A DNA stretch of 64,000 nt from Notospermus geniculatus (GCA_002633025.1 NMRB01000978.1:61029-125028), one strand, 5' to 3'; counted from the stretch's first letter, positions 10,560 to 23,055 are shown. Program-made: numbers and translations. The notes: generated by a model not told the origin, from the sequence alone.

Positions 10560-13500
10560 ATGCACATGATGATGGACGGCGATCAAACACCGCCGAGAAA
10601 GATTCGTAGGCCTAGGCCTGGGCCTAGTCAGACTTCGTTCTATTCCCCCAAGTCTTTGAGAAGACGGGAAAGTCGCAGGGCTTCCGATCGGTACAGAATA
10701 TCGATCGGGAGTGAAGCAGATCCGTTTCGCTCTGCCATGTCGGATGCAGGGTTCAGGTCGGCTGCTGATTTCGTCCGACACTTGTTGGAGTTCCATCGAG
10801 GATGTGGTTTGCACAGGTACGGTAACTCATGAACTAGGCCTAGGCCTATAGCCGGTTTGTAGCCTACTGGTTAGTTCCCGAGTTCATCATCATGATCATG
10901 ACCTTGGCGTTTGCCGAACCTTGGAGGAATTATCTAGGCCTACCGTACATGAATTTTTGAATAGGGCACGTCTGCATCTCACAACAATGCTGACACTCAT
11001 GATGGCCTTTGTTGCCTTGTAAAAAGAAACCTTTGCAACTGCACTGAATCTGACACTGGTACATGTAGGCCTACACGGAACACGCCATCTCAAATTGAAA
11101 CTTTTATGTTCTTAGTGCTACTGTGCTAATTTGGGCCCTTATTTGACTTTCAGGCCAGAATGCAGTACAGACCAGCCTATTACCGGTGCCATCGCCCAAC
11201 TTGCCGATGATGAACCAGGAGGGTCCTAATCCCATATTGATGATTTCAAATCTACAGAATCACAACAAAGCTGTTTCAGTATATCAGGTATGTGTAACTG
11301 TTGAAAATACTTCCCTTCAAGAAGTGGCTGCGGCAGAAAACCGAATTCACGGGAGATCATTGATTGTACATTTATGTTGTGTTGGAATACGTAATGTACA
11401 TGTAGAAACCACGGATAAATGAAACATGATGTCGGGGGGGGGGGGCAAGGGGGCAATGGCTTGCATCTTAGCTGCTACGAACCCAAGCTAGTCTCCAACA
11501 AAAGTCAGCATATGATTACAATGGCATGCGATTACAACAATGGAAAACATTCTTATAAAAACTCTTTCATCCTGTGTTGTTTTAAAAAGGTCTTAATTTG
11601 AACCTTCGGGTGGTGGAAGAAACATTGTTATTACATTGTCATGATTGTAGTTCTTTGATTGTGATAAAAAGTTCAGTCATGTTATTCTTTTCCAGGTGTT
11701 TCGGGTCCCGGTATTGAGACATTAATGTCCACACCATCTAAGCCATTTGCTGTTGAAATGATGTAAGTCCTTCACCATCATTTATTTGTAGTCATGTAGG
11801 CCTACATTTATTGTGGAATGTTCTGCAGAACAGTGACAGGAGGTGCTTAGAATAATGCAGTTTGTCCCTCCCCCACACATGACATTTAATGCTTGCTAGG
11901 CCCTCTTGTTGAGGTCTCAGGTGGTATGTTTTGACAATCATTTTCACTGTAAAGTTCTGTTGTGTATAATGTGCAGTTATTGTGGTCATTTCAACTATTT
12001 TGATATGGTATATTGTCAATTGGGTTATCAAGTTTTCTTCAACTTCAGGGATTGTGATTTGAGCAGTGTTGGCAGTGCCTCACATAGTGAGTCAGGTGTC
12101 ATAGTGGATGACACTAAAGTACTGACTGCAGAACTGGATCGTGAAAAGGGTAATGATGATGATGATACTGCTGGGACTGACGACAGAGAACACCATGAAC
12201 TACTAGGCCTAATTGAAGAAATTGTGGAGGATGGCATTCCTGATGCAATGAGGTAATTTATTCATGAGCCCAAGCTCAGAAAATTTTGCAATACAACTAG
12301 GGGCAAAACAAGGTAGTCCTCACTATGACTGTATAGATGGGTGATACCAGTATGGTATTTCTCAATTGGGCTGTTATGAATTTTATTTATGTCAACTTTT
12401 CTTCAACTTCAGGGATTGTGATTTGAGCAGTGTTGGCAGTGCCTCACATAGTGAGTCAGGTGTCATAGTGGATGACACTAAAGTACTGACTGCAGAACTG
12501 GATCATGAAAAGGGTAATGATGATGATGATGATACTGCTGGGACTGACGACACAGAACATCATGAACTACTAATTGAAGAAATTGTGGAGGATGGCATTC
12601 CTGATGCAATGAGGTAATTTATTCATAAGCCCCCAAGTTCAGGAAACCCCGTTTGCATTACAACTAGGGGCAAAGTAATAAGGTAGTCTTCATTGTGACT
12701 GTAAAGATGGGTGATTGTATGCTGAGATCAATGTTACTGGTATAAAAATTAACCACTGTAGCAAGGAGCCGGAGGAACCTCTACAAAAGCGATGTTTGCT
12801 TACGCCATGACATTATATTCAGTGTTGTGTAAATTGCAACACATGTGCACCTGTGGTCCCTTCTCCGTTATTGGTTCTCATGATGGTTTTTCATGTTTCA
12901 GTCATCTTGAGTTGTCTACATGTACCCTGGATGAAGAAGTGTTCAACATGGCAGATGAAGCTGATGATGATGATGGAGAGGAGGAAGAAGGCCAGCATGA
13001 TAAGGAATGGGACAATGACCGGCTGATAAATGAGCCAAAGTGTCTGGCCTACGTCTCGGAACTGGTTGAGTTAGTAAAGAAGGCTTATGGTCCAAACTGT
13101 TCAAAGTGCTCGTCACCAGTTGCCTACAGTCCCGTGAAAAGAGGCACGTGTCTGATTGTCCATTGGGAATGCTGTGGGAGAGTGACGCATCGAGGCAGTT
13201 GGGCTTCCCAGCCCCTTTTTAGCAGGTTGAGGGCTGGCAATTTTCTGCTCATGGTTGCACTTCTTCTGTCAGGTGGCTGTTTGGCGAAGGTGGCCATGCT
13301 GTTTAGATTTGCGAACATTTTCTTCATCAGTGAAAGGTCGTTCTACTCGTAAGTAAAATTTTTATTTCTTTCAGTTGTTTTCTTTTTTATTGTATGTGAT
13401 GAATGACGTTTTATGTTGACCTGCATTGTAATCAGTACATTGTATTAAATGTTAATCATTTTGTCATGAAATTTGATATACACAAAAAAATATAAAATGT

Positions 13501-14918
13501 CATTTCAGTATATGCAAGCACCATGTATACCCCGAAATTGATGCATACTGGGCAAAGATGCAGAGAAGCTTGATTACCATGCTGCCAGAGGAAGGTGCTG
13601 TTGTGGCAGGGGATGGAAGGAATGACTCCCCGGGGTTTAGCGCATCATACCTGACATACTCCCTCCTGGAACCCAATATGAATGCTGTTCTGACTCTGAC
13701 CGTCACTGACATCCGAGAGGAGAAGAAACGGGCCAGTGTCAACATGGAAAAGATTGGATTCCAGAAGTCGACAGCAGAAGCCAAAGCCCTTGGAATAAGA
13801 CTGAAGGAGGTCGTCACCGATGCACACTCCCAGATTAAAGCCCTGATGAGTAAGTTGTTTTTAAGTTTTGTCTTCTCATGTCAGCCCACCATGCAAGCCT
13901 GGGTGAGGCTTTACTTCTCTACTTCATCTATCTACCTGCTTATGGCCCTTGTTTCTCATTAATCATAAATGGCCTCTGACCATGTACCGGTACTCAGTTG
14001 TGGACCAATACATGTGACATCAGATCCTCAACATTTGTATTTTTATTTGTAGAAAATGGAGAGGACTACAAGCACACAGTGCATCAAATAGATGTATGGC
14101 ATGCAAGCAAAAACCTGACTAAGAAACTTGCGGAGGTAATGACCAAGTTCATCATGATCATATTCCTTCAACCAATAATACATGTAATGACTCGAAAATT
14201 TGTTTTGAAACTTGGACGTACAGCATATATGCATGTACCGGTATGGTGCACACACATTTGATATGATCTAGCAGTACATTCTGCTGAATTGAGGAACTTT
14301 TAAAAGCATAAGATGTGCGTACATGACTTAGTGTTTCTTTATTCATTTCAGGCTGGTAAGAAGAAGAAGGCCAACAGGGCCATTATTCCCTGGATTAAAT
14401 CGATAAGGAATCATTTCTGGTTCTGTGCCCGAACATGTGGGGGTAACTTTGAAAAGTTAAGGGTAGGTTCTTGTGACTTTTCTTTCTGATTGCGGTCTTG
14501 CCAAAGTGGATCACTCAGCTCCCCGTGCCTCCATTATGGCTTCCAGTCAGCAACTTTGAAAAAGCCAGCTACTGTCTATTCAATTTGTAATTGAATTTAT
14601 AAAAAGACTTGCTCACTTTAGCCAAATTTATTAGTACTGAATTAATTTTGTTCATGGAATTCCACAAAACGCAAAATAAACCAACCACAAATACTGCCAG
14701 TTTTATATAGTATACCTTCTTTATAAAAAGCCTGTTTGCACTAATACATTTCCAATAATGTCATCATTTCAGGAAAATTGGACTAAAGTCATCCACCATG
14801 TGACAAACCGACATGAGTGGGTTGACACCACTGGCTTGACAGAAGGGCGTTGTCAACATGAGGAGCTTGAGGAGGATCCCAATAAGCCTTGGATCGCAGT
14901 AAATTCACCAGCTTACCA
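10560..14918 (+). CDS. Kolobok-like DDE transposase gene, multi-exon, possibly domesticated
   Basis: Exons I can join by phase: 12049-12252, 12413-12613, 12902-13348, 13509-13849, 14053-14135, 14352-14462 and 14773 to the N at 14919; all have GT-AG borders and consistent phases. Upstream exons near 10560-10816, 11153-11288 and 11696-11762 are likely but their phases do not all join. The core shows C-x2-C pairs (CSKCSS), CCGRVTHRGSW, GDGRNDSPGFSASY (first catalytic Asp expected here), IDVWHASKNLTKKL and RNHFWFCARTCGG. This DGR-x-DSPG plus DVWH pattern is, as I recall, that of Kolobok-type transposases with cysteine-rich N-termini. Intron-rich structure without visible terminal repeats suggests a host-like or old gene. 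An acidic exon is duplicated in tandem. The end is cut by an assembly N. Transposase origin is fairly sure; the family name is inference. Confidence 0.65.
12031..12625 (+). repeat. Tandem exon duplication inside the transposase gene
   Basis: The segments at about 12031-12257 and 12395-12620 are near-identical, including the 3' splice site (CTTCAACTTCAG), the whole exon (DCDLSSVGSASHSESG to DGIPDAMR) and the first intron bases. Exon lengths are 204 and 201 bp, both multiples of three, and both start and end in the same phase, so either or both can be spliced in without breaking the frame. Confidence 0.85.
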
Positions 14919-14919
14919 N

Positions 14920-15370
14920 CAGCTTTCGCAAAGCCTTTGAACATCTGTTGAATGCTCACAGACGTTGCTGGAGAAAGTTGCAACTTCTGCAAAGGAGGAA
15001 AAGGAAACTTCTTCGCACTACATTTCAAATCTTTCAAATCGACTACCCGTCTGGCATTCCTAAAATCTCTCTGTACCAGATTCCCTTTCGCAGCCGAGTA
15101 TTCCACAGGTTCGTATCCTTTCGGACGTGAATATTCCACAGGTTCGTAACCTTTAGGTCGGGCAAGGGGATCTCGAGGCCTAGCCAATCCAGAAGGTGTA
15201 TACTCCAATGGCCTGTACACCACCGACCCACTCTGATGGAATTCCTCGGTCGTGGAACAGAAACCACTATCTGGGAACTTCTCCACCGTTGCCGTCTGTG
15301 CAGACTCGTCTGTGGCATTCTTACTTCTGGAGATGTTCGCTATCTTTTTTCTTCCCGTAAGAACACTCAT
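14920..15370 (-). CDS. Hypothetical open frame, repetitive, no homology recognised
   Basis: About 150 codons are open on the minus strand from an ATG at 15370 (MSVLTGRKKIANISRSKNA) to the N at 14919. The protein has two consecutive copies of an 11-residue unit (RPKGYEPVEYS), a basic composition and no signal peptide or membrane segment. The frame runs on past the N into the transposase exon only because of the join. It may be the first exon of a gene broken by the assembly or a chance open frame. I do not recognise a family. Confidence 0.3.
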
Positions 15371-17266
15371 GAGATCGGCATACGTTTTCCTAATTCAATC
15401 ACACTAGACTCAAGACAACGCTTGTGTATTCTCTACCTGGGCAGGTAGAAGGCGCGAAGGGGATACTGGTATCGTTCTTTACTGCTGTAAAACAATACAG
15501 CAAGAATTCCCGAAATGCTTTGAGACTTATCGACTTTATCGCTTCTGTTTCGAAACTTCCCCAATGCATCTGCATCAACAATATTGATAACTACCAATCA
15601 GATATTGGGCAATAATATCATCGAAATTGCTTCATAAGGTTAGTCTATTTCACCTTCGTTATCACCTATAACCTGTACATTTCATGTGCGAAATGCACAT
15701 AAGAGCTGCAATTTCTTGATGGACCAAACACTAAGATATTGCGTAGGTAGTGTTTTGTTTCATTAATTGTTAGAAATCTAGATACAGGTAGAGTCTTCAT
15801 CTGTCATAACATCCCTGTAAGGATTCACCGACCTTCTCATGTAGAAATATGCTGTTCGATATGCGAGAAATGCTGGTCATCTTTGATTGAATCAAGATGC
15901 CAATAGTATGTTAGCACCGATGAGAACATTTGTAATTAAGGTTCAGAGATGCGAGCTTTTCGATCATTCACACCAAGTGTGAGACAAGCGAAAATCAATC
16001 CTACCAACTGCATTGCAAAAAGGTCAAAAACACCATCCCTGCTGTAATGCTGAGGATAAGAGTTCTGACACTCACTGATAAGAGAATATATACAGAGTAG
16101 GCAGCATGCGTGCAGCTTCTTCTTCAAAAACTTTTTGCTCGGGAAGCAGAAAGATGCACGATAGAGTTAAACACTGGATGCAGGAGGACTTCCACGAAGG
16201 AGTTGGCAGATGCACACAGGTAAATATGCATTTCAGTCGTGCAGCATGTTTGGCATATTAAGTTCACCATTATTGTTTCCCTTTGTAATATAAGGAGCTT
16301 GCTCATCATTTGCACGAGGTCTACAAAATATCAGATGTTAAATCAAAAGATCAGAGTTAACTTGCTCCTGATAAGTCGTGAGTGATTAATAATAAATCAA
16401 GTGTCATTCACGTGTTAAGAGGGACGTTTATCCCTCCTGTAGGCGGGGCGGTGACTGATCATCCCCTAAGGCCCTTGACCATCCTCTCTGATTCAAACAC
16501 CAAGTGGAATGAGGAGCTGTGTTCCAATAGGAGCAGTCAGCCGCGCGTATTGCCAAAAGATGGCAGCACAGTTCTAGCGGGCCAATACAAAAGAAACTTC
16601 TTTTGATTGGTGCTCAATCAAGAATGAATGGCCAATGGGTCTGCTATATGCATTGAATTGGGCCGTAGTGACACCTATTGGTCAACTCACCGACAGCTCC
16701 TATTTTCTGTGCAGGAAATTTCAAAATCGGGTCAAGTTAACATGGGCAAGTCACCTGCAGAAGCCCAGGTCCATCCTGCAGCATTTTGATGTGCGAAACT
16801 GCACGAAATGAGGGTAGATATTCCTAAAACAGCATGCTGAATTCTGCTCAAAAATGTACTTGTACTTGCCTGTCATTGACATCCTTCAAGAAAATAGGGA
16901 CAATTCACCAGTTTTTCAGAAAATGTAACTTCGTAAACTGTCTTCGTTCCGGCAGCATTGACCATAACGGCAATGTCCCACAAATTCACACAGATGGGCC
17001 GTCCTGGTTCACAACCATTACATACTGTTAGTTACACTCCCCAGGGGTTCGGGAATACGACAGCGAGTGGCAAAATCCTTTAATTCATCAGTACTCTCAG
17101 CTATTTTTAATTACATTAACTGCTGCTGATACAACCAGTGTGATCATTACATCCAAATGTACACGATAGTGACAAATAGTCATCATGTTCCAACAAAGAG
17201 ATACCACGACACTTCGCCACCAATACTGATGGTTGTAATTCACTGTTCAGTTCTACCACTGATGTC
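15371..17266. other. Non-coding stretch, no gene seen
   Basis: Only short frames occur on both strands, none with domain character. No large inverted repeat or tandem repeat was noticed. Confidence 0.4.
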
Positions 17267-17375
17267 CAGGGGCGGATCCAGGATTTTTTGCAGGGGTCTC
17301 AGGCGGACATTCAGGCGTAGCCTGAGGGGGTGGGGGGTGTCCCTCTTGTGCAGAAAATTTTTTAAAAGCTACATG
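17267..17375. mobile_element. hAT-like MITE, one end only
   Basis: The sequence starts CAGGGGCGGATCCAGGATTT, the terminal motif shared by a family of elements in this window (22825-23055, 23645-23737, 25490-25765, 26308-26490, 41571-41802, 41970-42124, 55763 onward, 57566-57835). The partner end is not evident here, so the copy is probably truncated. Confidence 0.55.
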
Positions 17376-17411
17376 TAGAACGCCCAGAAAACTACATTTG
17401 CTAGAAACCAG

Positions 17412-17517
17412 GGTCCACATTCATACACATACTTACGGCAAGTGTGATACTTATCTTTTGTGTTGAACAAAGGATAAGTGTCACACTTAGACTTAAGCAG
17501 TTTTATGAATATGGGCC
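17412..17517. mobile_element. Harbinger-type MITE, 106 bp
   Basis: It is almost a perfect hairpin: GGTCCACATTCATAC... at the left and ...TTTTATGAATATGGGCC at the right, with AAGTGTGATACTTATC and its inverse inside. CAG flanks both ends (17409-17411 and 17518-17520). The termini match the Harbinger-derived elements at 4759-7685 and the MITE at 43691-43794. Confidence 0.85.
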
Positions 17518-17520
17518 CAG

Positions 17521-18490
17521 TTTCCCCGATTCCCTTGATGCGGCAAGATATTGCGTATTTTGACCACAAGTACAACGGTTAGCCTGAAACTCCTAAGAGA
17601 GAAATTAACATGTCTTACCATTCATTCTGAAATCCAGAAATACATACTCTACAATTGAGATTCTAAAACACAAGCACGCTGTGCAAACCACAAGAATTTT
17701 AACTCCGGTTTCACTAAACAACTTGTGTTCTAATACACCGTTGGGTAAAAAACGAAGTTAAAAATACCTTTATTTTACATTGGAAGTTTAAGTAATGAAA
17801 GCAGGTGGCGAACCTTCAGGAAACCATGAAATGCAAGGAGTTAAACGAAGATGCACCTTCGCAATACATTGGTTTTAGTGAAATACAACTCATGACTTCA
17901 CCACGGAAACCAATAACTTTGCACAGCAGTGACATCTGCAGGGCAAAAATCGCACTACATCAGACTCTCTTGATACCCTTTTGATAGCCAAGCTTCTAAA
18001 TCCTAACACCAGGTGGCAGCACTTGCTAGTAGAGCATTTTTACCGAAGCTGACATTTGAGGTGAAGCTGAAAATGAACTCCATGCAGAACATAAAGACTA
18101 CAATTCTATCATTTTTTTATGAAAAATTCAAATGAAAAGCTTCCATGCCCTGGCACCGACTAAATATTTCACAGCGCTTAAAAATAATGTGTTCTATCAT
18201 ATTAATTTCGATGCAATGTGCTCAACTACCATAACCAGGTGGTTTATATTGCAAATATATCGAGTTTTATCTGTAGCGAAGACTGAGTCATGCTGAATTA
18301 TAGGCAAATATCTATAAAATCAACGGCTGTTGGTTTAGTACTGGCTATATTGCCATGCTGTGTACTATACTAATGTAGGAGGCAGTTGAATGGTAGGGTA
18401 GATAAGTGCCAGGTTTCTCAGAACTTGCTTGTGATGGGCCAAATAACATGATTGCTTAGTTTCAGCAGGGTCCATAGGCAGTGGACCTCC
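17521..18490. other. Non-coding stretch, no gene seen
   Basis: AT-rich sequence with no convincing open frame, splice-like context or repeat. Confidence 0.4.
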
Positions 18491-18612
18491 CACAACGGAC
18501 ATCCCTGCTCCCACAGCAGACATCCCTGCTCCCCCAGCGGACATCCCTGCTCCCACAGCGGACATCCCTGCTCCCACAGCGGACATCCCTGCTCCCACAG
18601 CGGACATCCCTG
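18491..18612. repeat. 21-bp minisatellite, about six units
   Basis: The unit is about GGACATCCCTGCTCCCACAGC repeated six times with few changes. Because 21 is a multiple of three, open frames run through it on both strands and look like repetitive proteins; I consider them by-products. The array sits directly at the edge of the duplicated segment 18607-18975. Confidence 0.9.
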
Positions 18613-18975
18613 CCAGGAGGACACCTTCATAAAAAGATGCTAAGGTTCAGTCCTAAATTCAATTGGCGAGATCCAATCAGTCCGACCTCTGTAACCATGC
18701 CACCTAACAAGACAGCATTTGTCAGTTGTCCTGGAGTGGCTCCAGGATTTTTTGCAGGGAGTCTAGAGATGGGGGTCTAGAAATGACTGTGCTAGGCTAC
18801 TCCAAATAGTGGTGGATGCATTTGGCAAAAGAAATGCAGAAAATCTTCCAAGGAAAGACTGACCATAAAGGGAGGCCTCATGGATGATAATTTCGTATTT
18901 ATCAAAATCATACTCCTCGTGGACCTCGGGGCTTGACCATGCTGCGTGGAGAAATTTGGGGAGAACAGTGCTCGA
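18607..18975. repeat. Duplicated segment, first copy
   Basis: This stretch (from CCCTGCCAGGAGGACACC to CTGCGTGGAGAAATTTGGGG) is repeated nearly unchanged at 19540-19905. It includes a half hAT-like end (GGCTCCAGGATTTTTTGC). No coding sequence is evident; a minus-strand frame runs through both copies. Confidence 0.85.
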
Positions 18976-19539
18976 AAAGTAGCTATTTTACTCGCCATTG
19001 GCGACCAGGAATTTACACTTGGCGAGTTGTTTACGAAGGCAGGACGCCATTTGGCGAATAAATTTTTACAATTTTTGAAGATATAATTCGCCAAATGATA
19101 TTTGTGAAAGCACACTTTTGAAAATAAGGCCTTGGCGCAAGAAATGCAGACATAACCCCAATGGCGCCAAAAGAAGCTTCGTCGGCCATGTCGGCACGGT
19201 AACCAACATCGAAATTGGAATCAATCGATCGCAGCGCCCCCAAAATCATCGCTGTGGCCAAATTTTGAACTAAGCCAGAGGACTTTTGGGGCGCTGCGAT
19301 CGATTCCTCGAATGTGCGCGGGAACGAAATAGAACAAGCACAAAGCAAAGGCGTGCAGTTAGTATCCACTAAAGATTTCATTTATGCAATTATATAAATT
19401 ATTTAATCCAAAAACTTGCTTATGTATCATAATCTGGCCAAGTCCAAGGATATCCTTCTCTGTAGTGATCATTTACAGACCTTTTCTGCTACCTCGATCC
19501 GCCAGCAAGTGCCCAGAGTTTGTTTTTATACATACCCNT

Positions 19540-19905
19540 CCCTGCCAGGAGGACACCTCCATACAAAGATAAGGTTCAGTCCTGAATTTAATTGGCAAGA
19601 TCCAATCAGTCCGACCTTTGTAACCATGCCACCTAACAAAGGACAGCATTTGTCAGTTGTCCTAGAGCGGCTCCAGGATTTTTTGCAGGGAGTCTAGAGA
19701 TGGATCTAGAAATGACTGTGCTAAGCTACTCCAAATAGTGGTGGATGCATTTGGCAAAAGAAATGCAGAAAATCTTCCAAGGAAAGACTGACCATAAAGG
19801 GAGGCCTCATGGATGATAATTTCGTATTTATCAAAATCATACTCCTCGTGGACCTCGGGGCTTGACCATGCTGCGTGGAGAAGTTTGGGGGAGAAGAAAG
19901 ATTCA
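19540..19905. repeat. Duplicated segment, second copy, starts at an assembly N
   Basis: It is the same sequence as 18607-18975, beginning two bases after the N at 19538. The position of the N at the repeat edge suggests that the assembler joined two alleles or two contigs here; a true duplication is also possible. Confidence 0.8.
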
Positions 19906-20514
19906 GATAAGCAATGGATGAGAAAAGCAAGAAATGAAATGGTGGTCGTTGGTCATGACAGAATGAGATCTCGTGAAAGTCTCAGCAGAAAACAGCGAAG
20001 TAGGGCAAGAAAACACGAGATGATCCACAAATCCTATTGGGTGAGCCTGTCGACATTTCACAACAGGAATCCCATCATCCAATACCGTCTAACCAGGCCA
20101 AAAGTACGGCAAACCTATCGACTATCTGCCAATCAGGCTGATGGATTCATGACAAGTAAATGCTCTCGGGTCACTGCTATTAGATCACATGGCCACATCG
20201 CATAGTGAAAGCGATTTTCAACCATTGTCTCCAAATAATTGCCAATCACGTTCAACATATTTGAGAGTCAACAATCGGGAAGTTTCGTCAGGAAACGTCA
20301 GCTGATCATGTTGCACTTTGCCACCAGGTCGATGTAGCTTGTCAAGAGTATATTTTTATAAGATGCCTGGTTAGTGTAGACCAATACCCATCTGCGTGTA
20401 TGTAAGTGTAGAACTCATATGAGGCAATCAATATGACCATACAGCCAGTAGAGAGTGATTCCATTCATTGAGAAGTAGGTTCACATTGAACGGAAATGCA
20501 CAGGCAGGCGTGGA
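19906..20514. other. Non-coding stretch, no gene supported
   Basis: A 130-codon plus-strand frame covers 19813-20205. It is rich in Arg, Ser and Lys but has no recognisable domain, and it begins inside the repeated segment. I see nothing else. Confidence 0.35.
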
Positions 20515-20737
20515 CGATTCTCAAATTCGCAGATCTGCCGAAATCTCAATCATAACCTCGATCTGAAACCGGGTGATGTGACGCTATCCATAATTCAGCA
20601 TTGGCCGACTCTGACGCAATGTCCTCGGAGGGGTTGTCTGTGCACGTCATTCAGTTTCAGACCGACGTTATCTATGGTTGAGATTTTGGTGGAAGAGCGC
20701 AGATGTTTGTCGTTTACGTCAATTTGAGAACGGTCTA
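20515..20737. mobile_element. Inverted-repeat element, family shared with MCM10 intron 7
   Basis: The ends are ATTCTCAAATTCGCAGATCT and its inverse, followed by GCCGAAATCTCAA / TTGAGATTTTGGTGG. Members of the same family lie in intron 7 of both MCM10 copies (34293-34540 and 46824-47074). It is non-coding. Confidence 0.7.
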
Positions 20738-22050
20738 TATTATCTACATGTATCATACTGTGATGGCATTTTGTTTAGAAACTACTAAACAACAGGTGGC
20801 AGATTGTATAATTTATTCATCATTTTTTATATTAATATTCAGAGGGGGGGGGGCTAGTGGTAGGCCTACATATTTCATTGTATATACGTAGGTGCACTCC
20901 CTGAATTTTGGACCCCAACCAAAACTGTGCATCTGGCAGCCTGACAGCAATGGACTACATGTACGTGTAAAGTGTATTAAAGGGGCAACTTCATATGGGT
21001 ATTTTCTTTTGCAAGTTGGCTCTCAATGGGCAATATGGAATAAGGAAAATTCCCCCTCCCCCTGGACATTTGCCCCCCCCCCCAACTTTTGACCCTCCCC
21101 GCACATCTGCCTCCTGAGGACATCTGCCCCTCTAGGACTTCTCCCCCCTGCAATATCCTTATGATGACATATGCTGAGAGTCAGACCAATGAACAGATGA
21201 CTGTCCATCATCTTTCAACAGACGTATGGTTGAATTGCCCATATAAATAGAGAGCCAACACGAGGGAGAGAGCTCTCACATGGGGCAGCGTCTTTATATA
21301 GTCATCAAAATGAACATTGGTAACGAACCATTTTTTACATACTCCTTGGCTAGACACATCAGAGAATACAATGTCTATATATTTCATAAGTGATATCATT
21401 AGTCTAATTGTATCAGATAGTTCATCTGGCGATGGCCGTCTCTGGGGACAGATCGGGGATAACTCCACAGAATGTCTGCACTCATAATTAAAATATAATC
21501 ACTTTGGTGGATTGAGAATGATGGATTCTAACCATGTTTTCATTGATTAGGAACATTGTTTGGAAAGAAGTGTAATTATTACATTGAGTTGCGGCTGTGA
21601 ACACTCGACGTGTTTGGTATTGGGACTTTGCTGGAGATTTCCGTGTATGGAAATGATTGGTACATGTACATGTATATGTGTTTGTACAGTACAACAAGAG
21701 TGCAATATGAATGATATTACAGCAGTGTCAAGTGATATCCATTAACCTACAAGGATCCCATGTTGTCAATTTAGACATTATAATTTTATAACTGCAGGAA
21801 ATCTGGTGACGAGTCCACTCTTCGAAGGGATTTTAAAATCATCAGTTTTTCCCGGCCATCACACTCTTTATGCACAATGACGGCAAATCTCAGTGTGGTT
21901 GGGGTGTTTTTAGAGTTGACTGTCCCAACACTGTTGACCCATCATTAGCCAGGTCAGTTGATTTTAAAAATACCCCCCCCCCACCGCATTGAGTTTTGCC
22001 GTCATTGTGCTGCTATAGACTAGGAGGACGTCACGTGATTGCTTGAAATT
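20738..22050. other. Non-coding stretch, no gene seen
   Basis: It contains C-rich runs near 21055-21085 and 21975-21985 and a purine-rich run near 20843-20852. Open frames are short and featureless. Confidence 0.4.
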
Positions 22051-22305
22051 GGTCTGGTGGTCAAGTGGTCTAATATGCTTGACTTTCAATCCTAACAGGG
22101 TTAGTGCGTGGGTTCGCTCCCCGGCCAAGACATTACATGTATGTGAACAAGTTGTGAACCAATTAGAGTCTGTCGGATGAGACACAAAGCCGTGGTCCCT
22201 TGTACCTGAGTGTCTATGCCAGGGCAAGTGGACTCCTCACCGTAGTATAAGCTTAAGATCCAAAAGGGTTACGAAGCTTCAAAATATCTATCTATCCATC
22301 TATAC
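22051..22305 (+). mobile_element. tRNA-derived SINE, second copy
   Basis: The head shows an A-box-like TGGTCAAGTGG and a B-box-like GGGTTCGCTCC, then the same body as the copy at 2205 (GCCGTGGTCCCTTGTACC, TGTCTATGCCAGGGCAAG) with an internal deletion. The tail is an ATCTATCT-type repeat. Confidence 0.8.
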
Positions 22306-22824
22306 CCAGTCATGCCAGTAGGCCTATTCCTCTTATAGCTCAGACGTGCATCTACTGCTACGACATTGCATGAAAAAACACATATTAAAACTCACTTCAA
22401 GATGAGAAATCTTGTTTCACTTGATAGAGAGGTTATTATGAAGGCAATTACTTCAAATGCTGCCACAGGAATTGCCACCCTCCACCAATTATGAACTAAT
22501 TGCATCGAGCGCGACGCTAGATTTGTGGCAGCTGATGATGATAGTTTCAAAATCAATCGTGCCGGGAATGCTCGCTTGCTGTAATTTTCATCCCGTAGTG
22601 GAAATCATTAGCATTCGCCGTTATCGTGCCACTTTGACCTTCATAATTTCCGATGCTGTATTGACGCCGAGTAGATAACCAATCTTGAGAATCAAGCAGG
22701 CATCTCATAAATTGCTTCCAATATTGCCGCAAAGTGAAAGGGTTGAAAGCAGTATTTTCAGCCTTCTGTCATGCTTCAGGGCATCAGAGGGACAGGTCAA
22801 GTAATTCGTGCCGATATGACCCAT

Positions 22825-23055
22825 CAGGCACGGATCCAGAGGGGGGTTTTGGGGGTCACCCCTGCTCTCCACCACCAATTGGGTTTTTTTCAATAATTTG
22901 GGGCAATAAGCAAAAAATGCAAAAATAAAGCTTCTGTTTTTATACTGAGATGCCAGGAAGTGTCTACTGCCTTCTAGATTTCTAAATTTTCTGCAACGAC
23001 CCCCTTTGCCGGCCCTGACCCCCTCTGCCAAACAAAAATCCTGGATCCGCGCCTG
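22825..23055. mobile_element. hAT-like MITE (CAGG-CGGATCC family)
   Basis: The left end is CAGGCACGGATCCAGAGGGG and the right end GGATCCGCGCCTG is its inverse. The interior is G/C-run rich near the ends and contains a CTTCTAGATTTCTAAATTTT box shared with other members. No open frame. Confidence 0.8.

Noticed and set aside
18365-18780. Repetitive peptides such as MSAVGAG and LLPQRTS repeats on both strands
   Set aside because: They are produced by a 21-bp minisatellite whose unit is a multiple of three; no gene structure surrounds them.
19813-20205. 130-codon basic open frame as a host gene
   Set aside because: It starts inside a duplicated non-coding segment and lacks recognisable motifs or splice sites.
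21055-21085. C/G runs as a possible CRISPR or regulatory array
   Set aside because: Runs of C with no regular repeat-spacer pattern in an animal genome; simple low-complexity sequence.
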